Assembly: GCA_032622095.1 (NCBI GenBank)
Contig: CP136063.1
Coordinates: forward strand, 208,741,934-208,805,933
Source of the DNA: Siphonodentalium dalli
Lineage: Eukaryota > Mollusca > Scaphopoda > Gadilida > Siphonodentaliidae
Direction: 5' to 3'
Length of the DNA stretch: 64,000 bases
The position numbers and the translations under genes are program-made. The notes under the pieces are model-generated. The model did no database searches, was not told where the DNA came from, and was given only the letters and a program-made list of their open reading frames with translations. Shown one piece after another: positions 35,740 to 46,411 of the stretch. Position 1 is the stretch's first letter, and each line of letters starts with the position of its first letter.

Positions 35740-35762
35740 AATTTCAAAGCGTACAGGACTAT

Positions 35763-36224
35763 GTGTGACCCGCCATATCAAATCCAGTCGTAAGTCGGGA
35801 TTTGTTTTACCCTGTGCCAATGCATTTTCTTATATATGCGAGTCGACCATAGGACGCCTCGCATATATAAGAGAATGCATTGGCCTAACAATTTTTTACA
35901 ATTTTAATAATTTTTTCTTGTATTCTTTAACAATTTTATAATTTCACCCATACAGAGCCCCAGACAATCATGAGCAGACGACACTCTTCTATATGCCTCT
36001 ATATATGTGTGGGGCTCCCTGCAGGGTAATGGATGTTTTTTTAATTTTATGTCCTAAAAATTGTAAGAAACATTTATTTAAAAAAATAATAATAAATTGT
36101 TAGGCCAATGCATTCTCTTATATATGCGAGGCGACCTATGGTCGACTCGCATAGAAAAGAGAATGTATTGGCACAGGGTAAAAAAAATCCCGACTTACGA
36201 CTGGATTTGATATGGCGGGTCACA
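35763..36224. mobile_element. Composite MITE: family A nested in family A2, copy 1
   Basis: The outer ends are TGTGACCCGCCATATCAAAT and its complement ATTTGATATGGCGGGTCACA. Immediately inside sits a full family A unit (35810-36178). Its core carries a further small inverted unit bounded by GAGCCCCA and TGGGGCTC (35957-36017). The same three-layer structure is found at 36959-37398 in the opposite orientation, so the layers moved together. Confidence 0.8.
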
Positions 36225-36958
36225 TGTAGTTGTCGGTGTTTTGCGGCGATTCTCAGTGGTTTGCATGCGGCGATTTTCAGTGTCTCGCGGTGATTCTCGG
36301 TGAGCTCTGATCAGTCTCGACGATTTCTGTTTATTAATATTTTAAGTAATGGTTAGAGCACAAGAATTGTTCTTTATCAGAATCAATCGAGTCGAAGACG
36401 AGATTTATTCTGGTGAAGAACTATTCGCGTGCTCTGACCGACTTAGAGCACAATTGATCTCAAATCATGTAATCAACTGTCTTGACCACGACGCACAATC
36501 CGTGCGCTGGCCGCGATTGGACACAATAGCCGGTTAGCCACGCCCAACAACGTGATTAACATGAACTGATCGCCGTTGAATGTGAATATACAGATATGTC
36601 CGAAACAACACGGACTAGTCCCACTTAATTGAAGCGCCCGTGCGATTTGTCTGTTATGAGTTGCGTATGCATGGCTAACAATGGGATAATCACTGAACTA
36701 TTCCTTCGCCAGCCTTGGGAATTGGTGTGCTTTACCAAAAATCAGGGAACGATTGCAACAATGGGAATAACTTGGAATTTGGCCATGTGACGTCTATGAT
36801 TAATATCAATCTGCTCTAATAGATAATATTGATCGCGCCACGCAAGTTTACCACGGATAACCGCGAACAAAATCACAATGACTCCTGATGATTTAAAGTT
36901 GGTTTAAACAGTAATTATTCCATGAACAATACAACATAAATTACAACATATCAGAATA
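36225..36958. other. Spacer between the two composite MITEs
   Basis: No supported exon. A 62-codon frame (36349-36537) has no recognisable domain. Short TGCGGCGATT.TCAGTG.TT repeats lie at 36240-36300. Confidence 0.4.
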
Positions 36959-37398
36959 TGTGACCCGCCATATCAAATCCAGTCGTAAGTCGGGATATTG
37001 TTACCCTGTGCCAATGCATTCTCTTATATATGCGAGTCGACCATAAGAGAATGCATTGGCCTAACAATTTTTTATCATTTTTTTAAAATAAATGTTTCTT
37101 ACAATTTTTAGGGCATAAAATAAAAAAACATCCATTACTCTGCAGGGAGCCCCACACATATATAGAAGCATATAGAAGAGTGTCGTCTGCTCATGTTTGT
37201 CTGGGGCTCTGTATGGGTGAAATTATAAAATTGTTAAAGAATACAAGAAAAAATTATTAAAATTGTAAAAAATTGTTAGGCCAATGCATTCTCTAATATA
37301 TGCGAGGCGACCTATGGTCGACTCGCATATATATGAGAATGCATTGCCACAGGGTAAACAAATCCCGACTTACGACTGAATTTGATATGGCGGGTCAC
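36959..37398. mobile_element. Composite MITE: family A nested in family A2, copy 2
   Basis: The ends TGTGACCCGCC and GGCGGGTCACA are flanked on both sides by TA, fitting a TA target duplication as used by Tc1/mariner-type transposases. The inner family A unit (37014-37354) has lost most of one palindromic arm (its left hairpin is cut to CGAGTCGACCATAAGAGAAT). The core is the reverse complement of that in copy 1. Confidence 0.8.
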
Positions 37399-37552
37399 AT
37401 ATAACATCATGGACCGGATTCGACATCAAGCGTGTGTGCTTATGTGAGTCGATTTAAAGTTGGCTTGGTGGGGTTCCCCCATGTGTTATGTGTTGCTTAT
37501 CACACACACTTTACATTATGTGCATAAATCTCAGAACAATATACAGTACATT

Positions 37553-37568
37553 CCCTTTCTAACTTCAG
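37553..37568 (+). other. 3' splice site before PPT2-like copy 2
   Basis: CCTTTCTAACTTCAG ends in AG at 37567-37568, 30 bases before the ATG at 37599. Position relative to the start codon matches copy 1 (35 bases), implying that the duplicated genes share a 5' UTR intron. Confidence 0.55.
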
Positions 37569-37598
37569 CACATCATTTTGGGGAACCGAAGAACAAGC

Positions 37599-38471
37599 AT
37601 GACCACCGGCACCACGATCATAGTTTCCATGGTGCTAACCTTGACAGTCATATACACGAAGACGTACAAACCCGTGATACTTATGCATGGGATATTGGAA
37701 AGCAATACACAATTCGACAAAATGGTGAGTTACATCGAAGAGAAACACCCGGGCACTTACACATTAGCCATACCAGACTTCAGTTACCTCTGGAGTTTAG
37801 AACCGATGTGGCATCAGGTGAAAACTGTAAAGGTCAAAGTTCAAAAGGTCATGGATCAGAATCCAGAGGGTGTGCATTTCATATGTTATTCTCAGGGAGG
37901 TTTGGTTTGTAGAGGTTTGTTGCAGACGATGAAACATAATGTGGATACCTTCATTGCACTCAGTTCACCTTTATCCGGCCAATTTGGAGACACTGAATAT
38001 CTGAAATATTTCTTCCCAAAGTTTCTCAAGGACAGTATATACAAGCTTTTCTACACGAAAACTGGGCAAGATTTTTCTATTGCGAATTATTGGAACGACC
38101 CTCATCACCAAAGTGTATACTTCAAGGAGTCAACATATCTAGCAGTTATCAATAACCAAAGTATACCTAGCAATCCGAGAAGTCGTGACCATAAAAAGAA
38201 CTTTCTCAGACTCAAGAGGCTCATTCTGATTGGTGGCCCTGACGACGGAGTTATTGGCCCTTGGCAGTCGTCGCACTTCCGGTGTTACGATAAAAATGAA
38301 CGCGTCTTAGGATTTAATGACACTGATTGGTATAAAAGAGATTCTTTCGGACTTCAAACGATGTTCAAGCGCGGAGCTGTACAAATACACACAGTAGCAG
38401 GGGTGACACATTTGCATTGGATAACCAACTATACAGTGTTTGAGAATTATATTCTTCCTTACATCACTTGA
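37599..38471 (+). CDS. PPT2-like: Palmitoyl-protein thioesterase 2-like hydrolase, copy 2
   Basis: Seen: 290 residues in one exon, exactly the same length as copy 1 and aligned without gaps. Residues 1-20 are a hydrophobic signal peptide. The catalytic set is Ser98 in CYSQGG, Asp215/216 in GGPDDGVI and His271 in GVTHLHW. Several N-glycosylation sequons are present (for example NQS, NDT and NYT). Known: PPT2 enzymes hydrolyse long-chain acyl thioesters in the lysosome. The N-terminal part (residues 23-72) is only about half identical to copy 1, while residues 73-145 are almost identical, also at silent sites, and the C-terminal third is intermediate. Inferred: a functional paralogue with its active-site segment homogenised by gene conversion. 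The differing loop around residues 30-70, which would help shape the acyl-binding end, could give a different substrate choice. A decayed third relative lies at 45786-45945 and resembles this copy more. Confidence 0.92.
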   Translation: MTTGTTIIVSMVLTLTVIYTKTYKPVILMHGILESNTQFDKMVSYIEEKHPGTYTLAIPDFSYLWSLEPMWHQVKTVKVKVQKVMDQNPEGVHFICYSQGGLVCRGLLQTMKHNVDTFIALSSPLSGQFGDTEYLKYFFPKFLKDSIYKLFYTKTGQDFSIANYWNDPHHQSVYFKESTYLAVINNQSIPSNPRSRDHKKNFLRLKRLILIGGPDDGVIGPWQSSHFRCYDKNERVLGFNDTDWYKRDSFGLQTMFKRGAVQIHTVAGVTHLHWITNYTVFENYILPYIT

Positions 38472-38538
38472 AAGCAGAGTTATTGTGGCTACACATGATG
38501 CATACCCCGAAATAACCCCAGTATGAATCTCGAATATT

Positions 38539-38544
38539 ATTAAA
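38539..38544 (+). terminator. Polyadenylation signal of PPT2-like copy 2
   Basis: ATTAAA, the commonest variant signal, lies 68 bases after the stop. No AATAAA is closer. Confidence 0.4.
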
Positions 38545-38984
38545 AGTTCGCCTTCAAAAATGTGTAAACAACTACGCACATTTCGTAAACAAATTAAAAC
38601 AAGTTAGTTCCTATTGGATGGCGAATTTACATCTACTCAATACTGCATGTACATATATATAAAGGCCCACTTAATTTTCGAATGCCCAGATCACATTATA
38701 TACAACATTTTCCATAATATTTATATACCATTTGGAAGAGGAAGTAAATATACATGAACATCATAAACACATTAGTTCGATAAAAGATGATAATTGGGTT
38801 TTACATATTGAGATGTATCAATCAATCTAGTGAGTTGGACTAAGATCTCGAGGACACCTGGCTATCATATCTCCATGAAGATACAGATGTTTCAAAGAAA
38901 TTTCCAGGTGCTCCTCTGTTCATGGTGCTATATATTGGCTAAGTATTCTTAGTTTAAACGAAATGTTGCTGCGCAGATATATCA

Positions 38985-41315
38985 GCTACATGTGCCAGGC
39001 ACAGAGCGAGATTTTGAGTTGTTTATGTCAGTCGATGAGTCTGTTCTAAAACCCTTGTCAGATGTCAGTATTCGTAGGATCCTGAAAAGTCTTGTGCTAC
39101 TAACTGCATTTTCTTGTATATCAGAAGAAACTATATTTGACTGCACACTGACCACTATTTTTGAACAGGCCTTCCATATCTCTTGACAAATTGTAACTTT
39201 TTGTGGAAACTGTATTGAATGGAACAGACTAAATTTTGTTATTATATATATGCAATCCTCTGACGGTTCGATGTCTCTCAGTTTGCACGAATATATGTAT
39301 CTCTCCAATAGAATGATAAATATACGTTTAATGCTTCTTCTAGTTATCTCTTTTTGCTAGCTCATTGTGTGAATGCCTTGATTGCCATTCCCATATAAAT
39401 ATGACTGTTAAGAAGATATAATTGTTCAAGTGACTTATGTGGGTCACCATATGTCGGGATTGTGAAATGTGAACGCCCAACTACTTAAAATGATATGGAG
39501 ATGGCCTGGTGACTGTATATAACTTATATGTGGATATCGGCGAATAGCAATCTTATCAATTATAGTGCATATCCGCTCGCCTTCCGTGACGCAAACGACA
39601 CCAAATGTGATTTAATTCATGGTATATCATTAGAGGAAAAGGTGTATGAATTTGGTGGAATTTGGTTTATTAAATCAATTGTTGATGCAACGCTGACTCG
39701 AACAACGCCATATTGCGAAGGTGATTATATATTCGTTTGGTGGAAATCAGCGACAAAACTATTTCACCATATTTGTTTAATTTCCCCTCCCACCAACAGC
39801 GTCATTTTAGAAAATTTTAACCCGCACCATTATCTTCCTTGTAAAAAGTTATCCATCTTAGAACGCCTTGGTGCCATTTCGATTGTACCGCGTGAAGTTA
39901 TATATAGAACGCACACAGACAGACAAAAAGACAGACAGACAGCACGATTTTATTTCTTGTATCATTTGAGAAGAACGTGTCTGAATTTGATGGTAATTGG
40001 TACTAAAAATATTTTGTATCAGTTTTGGTGACCCTCCCGTCCCTATTTCGGACTCAAGCTGCACACACTAAGACTCATCATTAGAGATTAGAGATTCATA
40101 TATAAGAAATTGGTGAAAATTGGCGAGTATACAAATTCGTATCAAATTTAAGGTCCCCATATCTCTCACCCATAGGGCACCAATTTGGTGTATCTAAACC
40201 ACACGATAAGATTCCTCGTATCACGGAGAAGAATATGTATCAATCTGGTGGAAATCGGCACTAAACTTATAGATATAAGTTTTTGTGTCCCTCTCATCTC
40301 TATTCACCACTGACTCGAACAGCAATCGACATCCTTTCCTTAAAACACACGATTACACTCCTGATATCATGGAGATGATTGTTTATAAGTTTAGTGATAA
40401 TCGGCGACTAAACAATTGTTTTTATCAAATTTGGTGCCAATCCCTCCCCTCTCCATCTCTCATACAAACAGCTCCACTATGGCTCTTTAAATCACGATTA
40501 GATTCCTCGTATCATGGATAAGAACGTGTATCAATTTGGTGTAAATTGGCGCTAAAAAAATAAAATTGTGCATCAATTTTGGTGCCCCTGTCCCTTGCAA
40601 TGCAACCCTGACTCGAATGAGGCCACATTTGACAGATAAAAGCCACACCATTAGACTCCTCATACCATGGGGATGATTTTGTATAAGTGTGGTGGCAATC
40701 GGCGACTTATTATCAAATTTAGTGCCCACCCCTCCCAATCTCTCACCCAAAAACAACAATTTGGCGTTGTTAAATCGCACAATTAGATTCCTTGTATCAC
40801 GAAGAAGAATATATAACAATTTGGTGGAAATCGGCGCTAAAATTAGTTTTATCCATTTTGGTGCCCCTCTCCCCTTCCGTTCATCCCTGACTCAAACGAC
40901 GCCACTTTTGACATATTTAAACCACACCGTTTGGATTCTTCATATCATGGGGATGATTATATGTAAGTTTCGTGGCAATCGGCGACAGAAAAAAAATCTC
41001 CCCCCCCCTTCCGGGCACCCCTGACGCGAACGGTGCGACTTTTGCCATATTTGAACCACGCCATTAGATTCCTTATATTATGGGGATGATTATATATAAG
41101 TTTGGTGGCAATCGGCGACATTTTTTTTCTTCTACCCCTCCCCCTTTTCTGCCCCTGACAACAACGGCGTCACTTTAGAAAATTCTAACCCCGACCATTA
41201 TCATTCTCGTAAAAAGGTACTCATAGTAGACCCCTTTGGCATCATCTAGATGGTTCCCTGTGAATTTCTATAGAACACAGACAGACAGACAGACATTCGC
41301 AAATATAGATATATA
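38985..41315 (-). mobile_element. HINE/pearl-like element family B, copy 2 (inverted)
   Basis: Read on the minus strand it starts near 41315 with an (AT)n run, TTTGCGAATGTCTGTCTGTC, then a unique block with TTTTTACGAG.ATGATAATGG, tandem units of about 170 bases (41100 down to 39600), and the tail at 39440-38985. The tail aligns with 8755-9235. In the tail the minus-strand frame 39308-38982 (108 codons) and the frame 8864-9076 share short stretches, a hint of an ancient coding region; I could not assign it. The GTCT core plus tandem units is the pearl/DINE-1 plan. Confidence 0.55.
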
Positions 41316-41599
41316 TATATATATATTCTACCGGAATACGGAACAGTTGTAGCATCTATAGGAGTGTCCACCAAGTGACAGAGATTCTCAGATTCACAAC
41401 AAGACTTCCCCTGTTATTGTGCCCAGAATGCACCATAATTCACAACTAAGAGATATAGTTATTCCCTTCCATTGAGAATAATAGACTGGCAGTACAGACC
41501 AAATCGAAATTAAGTACAGAACATCCGTCGGTACATTCGTGAATGTACCTTGACAAAAATATAATTCCACCGTTTATTCGACCGGATTAGTTGATAATA

Positions 41600-42140
41600 C
41601 AATGTTTTTAAAGGCACGGGCGGCGTTCGTTGCAATAATATTCATATTTGTTCAAATCGCCATCAACAGAAGGAATATTAAAATATATATAGTTTTCTTC
41701 ATATGCCAAGCATAATCAGTGCGTAAATAGTATATTGTCGTCAAGACGTACGATGGTGTACGTAAACAAGAGCTTGTGCGTGTTACATAAGTTTTGCTTC
41801 TGTTTACATAACACAGCGCAATTCTATTGGTTAATCACACACAAATGATTTAAACGCTCTTTATTCCATATCAGGAAAACAGTAACAAATAACGCTCTTT
41901 ACGTTTACCATATCCGGATCTAAACACAAATCGGGGTTTGTAACGTATTTTGCTTTTGTTTACATAACAAAGGAAAAAACATTTGACAATAACAAACTGT
42001 TTATGCCATATTTCTGATTGGTATAAGAACAAGGTCTGTCTATATTTTACTATTCTTTCTGTTTATGACGGTTTTTTGTGCATATTTTAACAGCATAACC
42101 ACCGCCAACGCCGCCCGTATCTTTAAGTTTTCTCTTTCAA
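41600..42140 (+). repeat. Dispersed repeat family R1, copy 2
   Basis: It matches 62840-63340 over most of its length (AAGGCACG.G.GGC.TT, then ATTCACATTTGTTC.AATC, AACGCTCTTTAT twice, GTTTACATAACA, and TTTCTGTTTGTGGCGGTTTTT-like). The shorter copy at 2540-2815 matches the second half. Class unknown. Confidence 0.6.
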
Positions 42141-42152
42141 ATATATATAATA

Positions 42153-42886
42153 CTAGAAGGTGACCCGATTTCGTCCGGGCTTTGACCTTGAATTGTCTAT
42201 TTTGAAGGCCAAGGTCAAGTGGGGTCACGATTTGACCCGTCCAAAACACTGCCCGAACAAAAGTACCCGTCTAAATCCATCCGGTTTCACCCGATTTGAC
42301 CTTGAATTGATCATTTTGAAGGTCAAGGTCAGGTCGGGTCACGATTTGACCCGTCCAAAACACCCAGTGGACAAAAGTAACCCTATGTATAAAATTTCGT
42401 CGAAATACCATCAAAATTGGCGATTTGACCTTGAATTGACCCTATTTCAAGGTCAAGGTCACGTCGTACAGGCAAATGAATATGCGTATGAGACTCCCCA
42501 TACGAAAGTACCCCCACATACCAAGTTTCATCGAAATCCCGTGATATTCGGGCGTTTGACCTTGAAATGACCCGATTTCAAGGCCAATGTCACGTCGCAC
42601 GGGCAAATTAATATGCTTATGAGACTCCCCATACGAAAGTACCCCCACATACCAAGTTTCATCGAAATCCCGTGACATTCGGGCGTTTGACCTTGAAATT
42701 ACCCGATTTCAAGGTCAAGATCACGTCGCACGGGTAAATTAATAGGCCCATGTCACTCCCCAGCCGAAAATACCCACATATACCAAGTTTCATCGAAATC
42801 GGCTCGGCCGTTTTTGAGTCCATCGATTACAGACAGACACACAGACACACATACACACACACAGATCTTCCAAAATATATAATAGA
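42153..42886 (-). mobile_element. Helitron/HINE-like element, tandem copy a
   Basis: On the minus strand it begins TCTATTATATATTTTGG, has a GTGT/GTCT microsatellite, tandem units of about 130 bases (CGATGAAACTTGGTATGTGG plus paired GACCTTGA blocks), and ends with a small hairpin CCCGGACGAAATCGGG, about 8 bases and CTAG followed by T. A 5' TC, 3' CTAG, subterminal hairpin and absence of target duplication are the Helitron hallmarks. There is no Rep/helicase coding, so it would be non-autonomous. Confidence 0.65.
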
Positions 42887-43444
42887 CTAGAAGGTGACCC
42901 GACTTCGTCCGGGCTTTGACCTTGAATTGTCCATTTTGAAGGTCAAGGTCAAGTGGGGTCACGATTTGACCAGTACCCGACAAACGTGCCCGTCGAAATC
43001 CATCCGGTTTTAACCGATTTGACCTTGAATTGATCATTTTGAAGGCCAAGGTCAGGTCGGGGTCACGATTTGACCCGTCCAAAACACTCAGTGGACAAAA
43101 GTAACCCTATGTATAAAATTTCGTCGAAATCCCATTATAATTGGCGATTTGACCTTGAATTGACCCGATTTAAAGGTCAAGGTCACACAAATGAATATGA
43201 TTATGAGACTCCCCATACGAAAGTATCCCCACGTACCAAGTTTCATCGAAATGCCGTGATATTCGGGCGTTTGACCTTGAAATGACCCGATTTCAAGGTC
43301 ACGTCGCACGGGCAAATTAATAGGTTTATGTCATTCCCCGGTCGAAGGTATCCCCACATACCAAGTTTCATCGAAATCGGCTTTGCCGTTTTCGAGTCCA
43401 TCGATTACAGACACACACACAGATCTTCCAAAATATATAATAGA
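42887..43444 (-). mobile_element. Helitron/HINE-like element, tandem copy b
   Basis: It has the same ends as the previous element, and its CTAG end abuts the TC end of copy a directly with no bases between (on the minus strand copy b is first). The 5' flank is A and the 3' flank of the pair is T, as expected for insertion between A and T. Fewer internal tandem units account for the shorter length. Confidence 0.65.
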
Positions 43445-43718
43445 TGGTATATATTTTATATAATGTGATCTGGAGATTCGATAATTGAGTGGGTCTTTAA
43501 AGCCACATGGCGGTTTTTACTCCAAAATACACCATATAATATTCGCTTGCTATTTTCCCCCGTATCGAAATAGGTCGATAAATACCCGAACTATCATACT
43601 GTGACCATTATATGTCACAGAAGACGCAATGAAGTAATCAAAAATACAACTTAAAACACGCTGATTGGGTGCCAAATTCCCAATACAAAATGCCATATTT
43701 TTTATAAGCGAGATCACC

Positions 43719-43948
43719 GAGTCGCGGCCGCATTGGATTCATCCAGCTCCGTTCCGTGGTTTCAGAGATTCATTCAGCTCCGGTTCCGCGGTTTTAGTAA
43801 TACAGATCACAGTTCTGGAGTAGCATATCGATATATGGAGCTTTTGACAATTCATGACTTCCATATATTGAAATGCTACTCCAGAACATTGACCTGTACC
43901 ACTAACACCACGGAACCTGGCCTGATGGATCCAATTTGGCCGCGAGTT
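43719..43948. mobile_element. MITE family D in the left arm
   Basis: The ends GAGTCGCGGCC.CATTGGAT and ATCCAATTTGGCCGCGAGT pair. The inside includes CATATATGGAGCTTTTGA and its complement, shared with 35556-35739. An extra copy of TTCATCCAGCTCCG..TTCC.G repeats at the left. Confidence 0.7.
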
Positions 43949-43997
43949 AGTGACAGGGCGTATTTATTGCAATTCTGGATAACGCGTGACTTCAGGT

Positions 43998-44213
43998 ACA
44001 GTAATGCCCAAAGTAAATTGACCACTTAACCACAGCAGAATTATGGGTAATTTTTCAGGATTTAGTCGGAAATATGGCTTGTTGCCATTCATCGGAAAGC
44101 TCTCGCCGAGAGCTTTCCGATGAATGGCAACAAGCCATATTTCCGACTAAATCCTGAAAAATTACCCATAATCTGCTGTGGTTAAGTGGTCAATTACTTT
44201 GGGCATTACTGTA
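43998..44213. repeat. Near-perfect 216-bp foldback in the left arm
   Basis: TACAGTAATGCCCAAAGTAA at the left pairs with the complement at the right, and the arms meet at GAAAGCTCTCGCCGAGAGCTTTC. Its mirror copy is at about 48880-49088, where the loop reads TCTCGGCGAGA. Confidence 0.8.
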
Positions 44214-44897
44214 AAGGTATATATTGCGTTATCTTAACATGAACCAATTGAAAAACTTCAATCACTGTTTTCTCTATAAAATATGTAGTACAATAAACGT
44301 TTCAGAGCGACGGAGGTTGTAGATGTGCAATTTTACGCGACGACTAATTAAAAAAAAACTCGAACAGACACAAACTAAACGATATCAAATTTAGCGAAAA
44401 ATAAAAGAAACAAAACAAGAATTTACACATATATATCAAGTATTTTTTAGAAATCTTCCGCGTATGTATGTTTTGAGATAACTCTTACCAAATTATGCAC
44501 ATAATTTTGAGGTTCGAACGAGCCATGCCCCTTTAAAAATAGACAGTCCGATTTAACACCAAATATAAGTCAGAATTTATTTCCGCTGTCATTTGTTCCC
44601 CTTACAATGCAAAGGTAACTGAACACAAATACAGATACATGTAGCTATCGCCACCATTGACGAAACGCGGCATTGCTAAAAAACAAACCACAATATGGTC
44701 CATATAAGTATAATACGCAGAAAACGATGGCAAATGCTCACAATTGAGAATGCTCTTTATTATCACCCGCTGCGCATGGGGCGATAATTAGAATTTTGAT
44801 GACCTGACAATAATTCAAAATGTGTTATAATTTCCACTTGTTGAAGTCGATATCGGCAAGACAGTGTTAAAACCTTCTATAATTCTATTAATGTGCG

Positions 44898-45181
44898 AAA
44901 GCGCATTAGGGTTATCCGAAATACCACCGCACCCCTCACCCAATATACAAATAGAGAACTCGTTATACCGACTTGCAAATCGTTATATACATGTAGCGAC
45001 TTCCAACAAGTCGTTAAAACGACTTCCGAATCGTTGTAACGACTTCCGAATCGTTATAACGACTTCCGAATCGTTATAACGACTTACAATTCGTTATAAC
45101 GACTTGCAAGTTGTTATAACGAGTTGTGTATTTGTATATATATGGGTTGCGGTGGTGTTTCGGATGGCCATAATGCGCTTT
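44898..45181. mobile_element. MITE with a 20-bp minisatellite core
   Basis: The ends AAAGCGCATTA...ATCCGAAATACCACCGCACCC and GGGTTGCGGTGGT.TTTCGGAT...TAATGCGCTTT are inverted repeats. The core (about 44960-45120) is seven to eight units of a 20-base repeat, ACGACTTCCGAATCGTTATA with variants. Tandem expansion inside a MITE is known in other animals. It ends only seven bases before the next MITE (45188). Confidence 0.75.
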
Positions 45182-45187
45182 TGTAAC

Positions 45188-45763
45188 TAAAGGGGTACTG
45201 TACACCATTTTCAATAAATTCCCAGTAATAATACTGATCTAACATCGATAATGTATAGAAAACTAAGTAATTTGAGTCGAAGATGTATTCTGTAAACGTT
45301 CAGGTTAATATGTTATCTTAAAATCAAAGTTAATAATTTGATATAAATTTAATTTATGGCTGGAGCGGAGCCATAAATTAAATTACGGAATTTCCGTGTA
45401 CAAGATGTAATCAAAATAATTAACGGATAGTGGAGTGGGTACCGCGTGTCACACATGATGGTGTAAACAAAAATACGTAAACTCAAGCCACTCACTAACT
45501 AGTGACTATACAATGACTTTAATGAGCATATGAGACTAGATTAGTATGCATTTAGTATAACATTTATTTGATATGTTTGCTTGAAAACTGTCCAAAAATT
45601 ACTCGACTACGACAATTGTATTATCGCATTCCGGCTAATCTGTCTTCCTTAACATTACTTCGTACTCAACAGATTTTAAAATAATAGACATCTGGTTACC
45701 TTATTCTACGACTCAAGAGACCATAGAAACCAACAACAATATTTGAGAACTGTATCCCTTTAA
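45188..45763. mobile_element. MITE family C, copy 2
   Basis: TAAAGGGGTACTGTACACC at the left and CTGTATCCCTTTAA at the right are imperfect inverted repeats of the 35156-35503 type. The inside differs, with a short palindrome around TTTAATTTATGGC.GGAGC.GCCATAAATTAAA (45349-45383). Confidence 0.65.
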
Positions 45764-45785
45764 TGTGCTCATGTATCTGATCTAG

Positions 45786-45945
45786 TTATTCTCTGGGACA
45801 GAAAACGTATAGACGGTGTTTCTACGATGTCAAATTTGACAGCACATCTGAATATATAGAGGAGATAATTTTGGACCTCAAACGATGTTCAAAAATGGAG
45901 CTGTAGAAAGATACAGTACTTAGCAGGGTGGGGCATTTGGTCACG
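45786..45945 (+). pseudogene. Decayed PPT2-like fragment
   Basis: The strongest part, 45868-45935, aligns with 38349-38416 of PPT2-like copy 2: GGACCTCAAACGATGTTCAA, GGAGCTGTA and AGCAGGG are shared in order. Upstream, CGGTGTTTCTACGAT matches the codons around copy 2 residue 227 with a three-base insertion. Stop codons and frameshifts break it, and neither the nucleophile region nor the N-terminal half is found. It lies inside the inverted-duplication spacer, 7.4 kb from copy 2, and resembles copy 2 more than copy 1. Confidence 0.75.
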
Positions 45946-46266
45946 GTCAATCCAGTCAACCCACGGCCAACAGATAAAATTCAATAAGGGACACTTTAAC
46001 TACTCATCAATGAGTTTTAGTATAGAAAGGGTTAATGCACGGTGGGGAATCGCGTGGTTTCGAGTTGATGAGTATATGTCAGGCATCTAAAATGGCTTAG
46101 GCGATCGCAAACGCGACAAGAAACGAGGAAAAAGATAGTAAACTAGGATAATAATATATTCCATAGTATTTCGGCAGCTACGAGCATATGCTATATTTCA
46201 AACAAGTTGGTACCTCATTTGTTTCCAAACTCAGTTGTTTGCTCTAACATTCTGACCAAATTTGGG

Positions 46267-46411
46267 TATATCCTCCATGTAAGAATACACGAAACTACGC
46301 ACCACCCTCCATTATCCATATTTGTTGGGGTTTGGGCTAGGGCTAGGGTTAGGGTTAGGAATGGAGTTAGGGTTGGAGTTAGGGTTAGTGTATTCTTACA
46401 TGAAGGATATA
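46267..46411. mobile_element. Small inverted-repeat element with TTAGGG-like core, copy 2
   Basis: The ends TATATCCTCCATGTAAGAAT and ATTCTTACATGAAGGATATA pair with one or two mismatches. They enclose GGGTTTGGGCTAGGG then TTAGGG and TGGAGTTAGGG units (46325-46388). The non-telomeric left part (CACGAAAC.ACGCACC.CC.CCATT) is shared with copy 1 at 32845-32875, confirming one family. The rest of 45946-47154 has no supported gene. Confidence 0.8.

Larger units (their letters stand above)
42805..44595 (+). repeat. Left arm of a large inverted duplication
   Basis: This 1.79-kb block is present in reverse complement at 48493-50410 with few differences. It contains part of Helitron-like copy a, all of copy b, MITE D and the foldback at 43998-44213. 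The right arm has one more internal 130-bp Helitron unit, which explains its greater length. The spacer (44596-48492) is not repeated. Confidence 0.85.

Noticed and set aside
37460-37912. 150-codon frame overlapping the start of PPT2-like copy 2
   Set aside because: It is a shadow in another frame of the genuine coding exon, without domain, crossing the predicted splice acceptor.
42160-42570. 136-codon frame with repeated FDLELTRF-type blocks
   Set aside because: It translates the internal tandem units of the Helitron-like elements; equivalent frames appear in each copy only as far as the repeats go.
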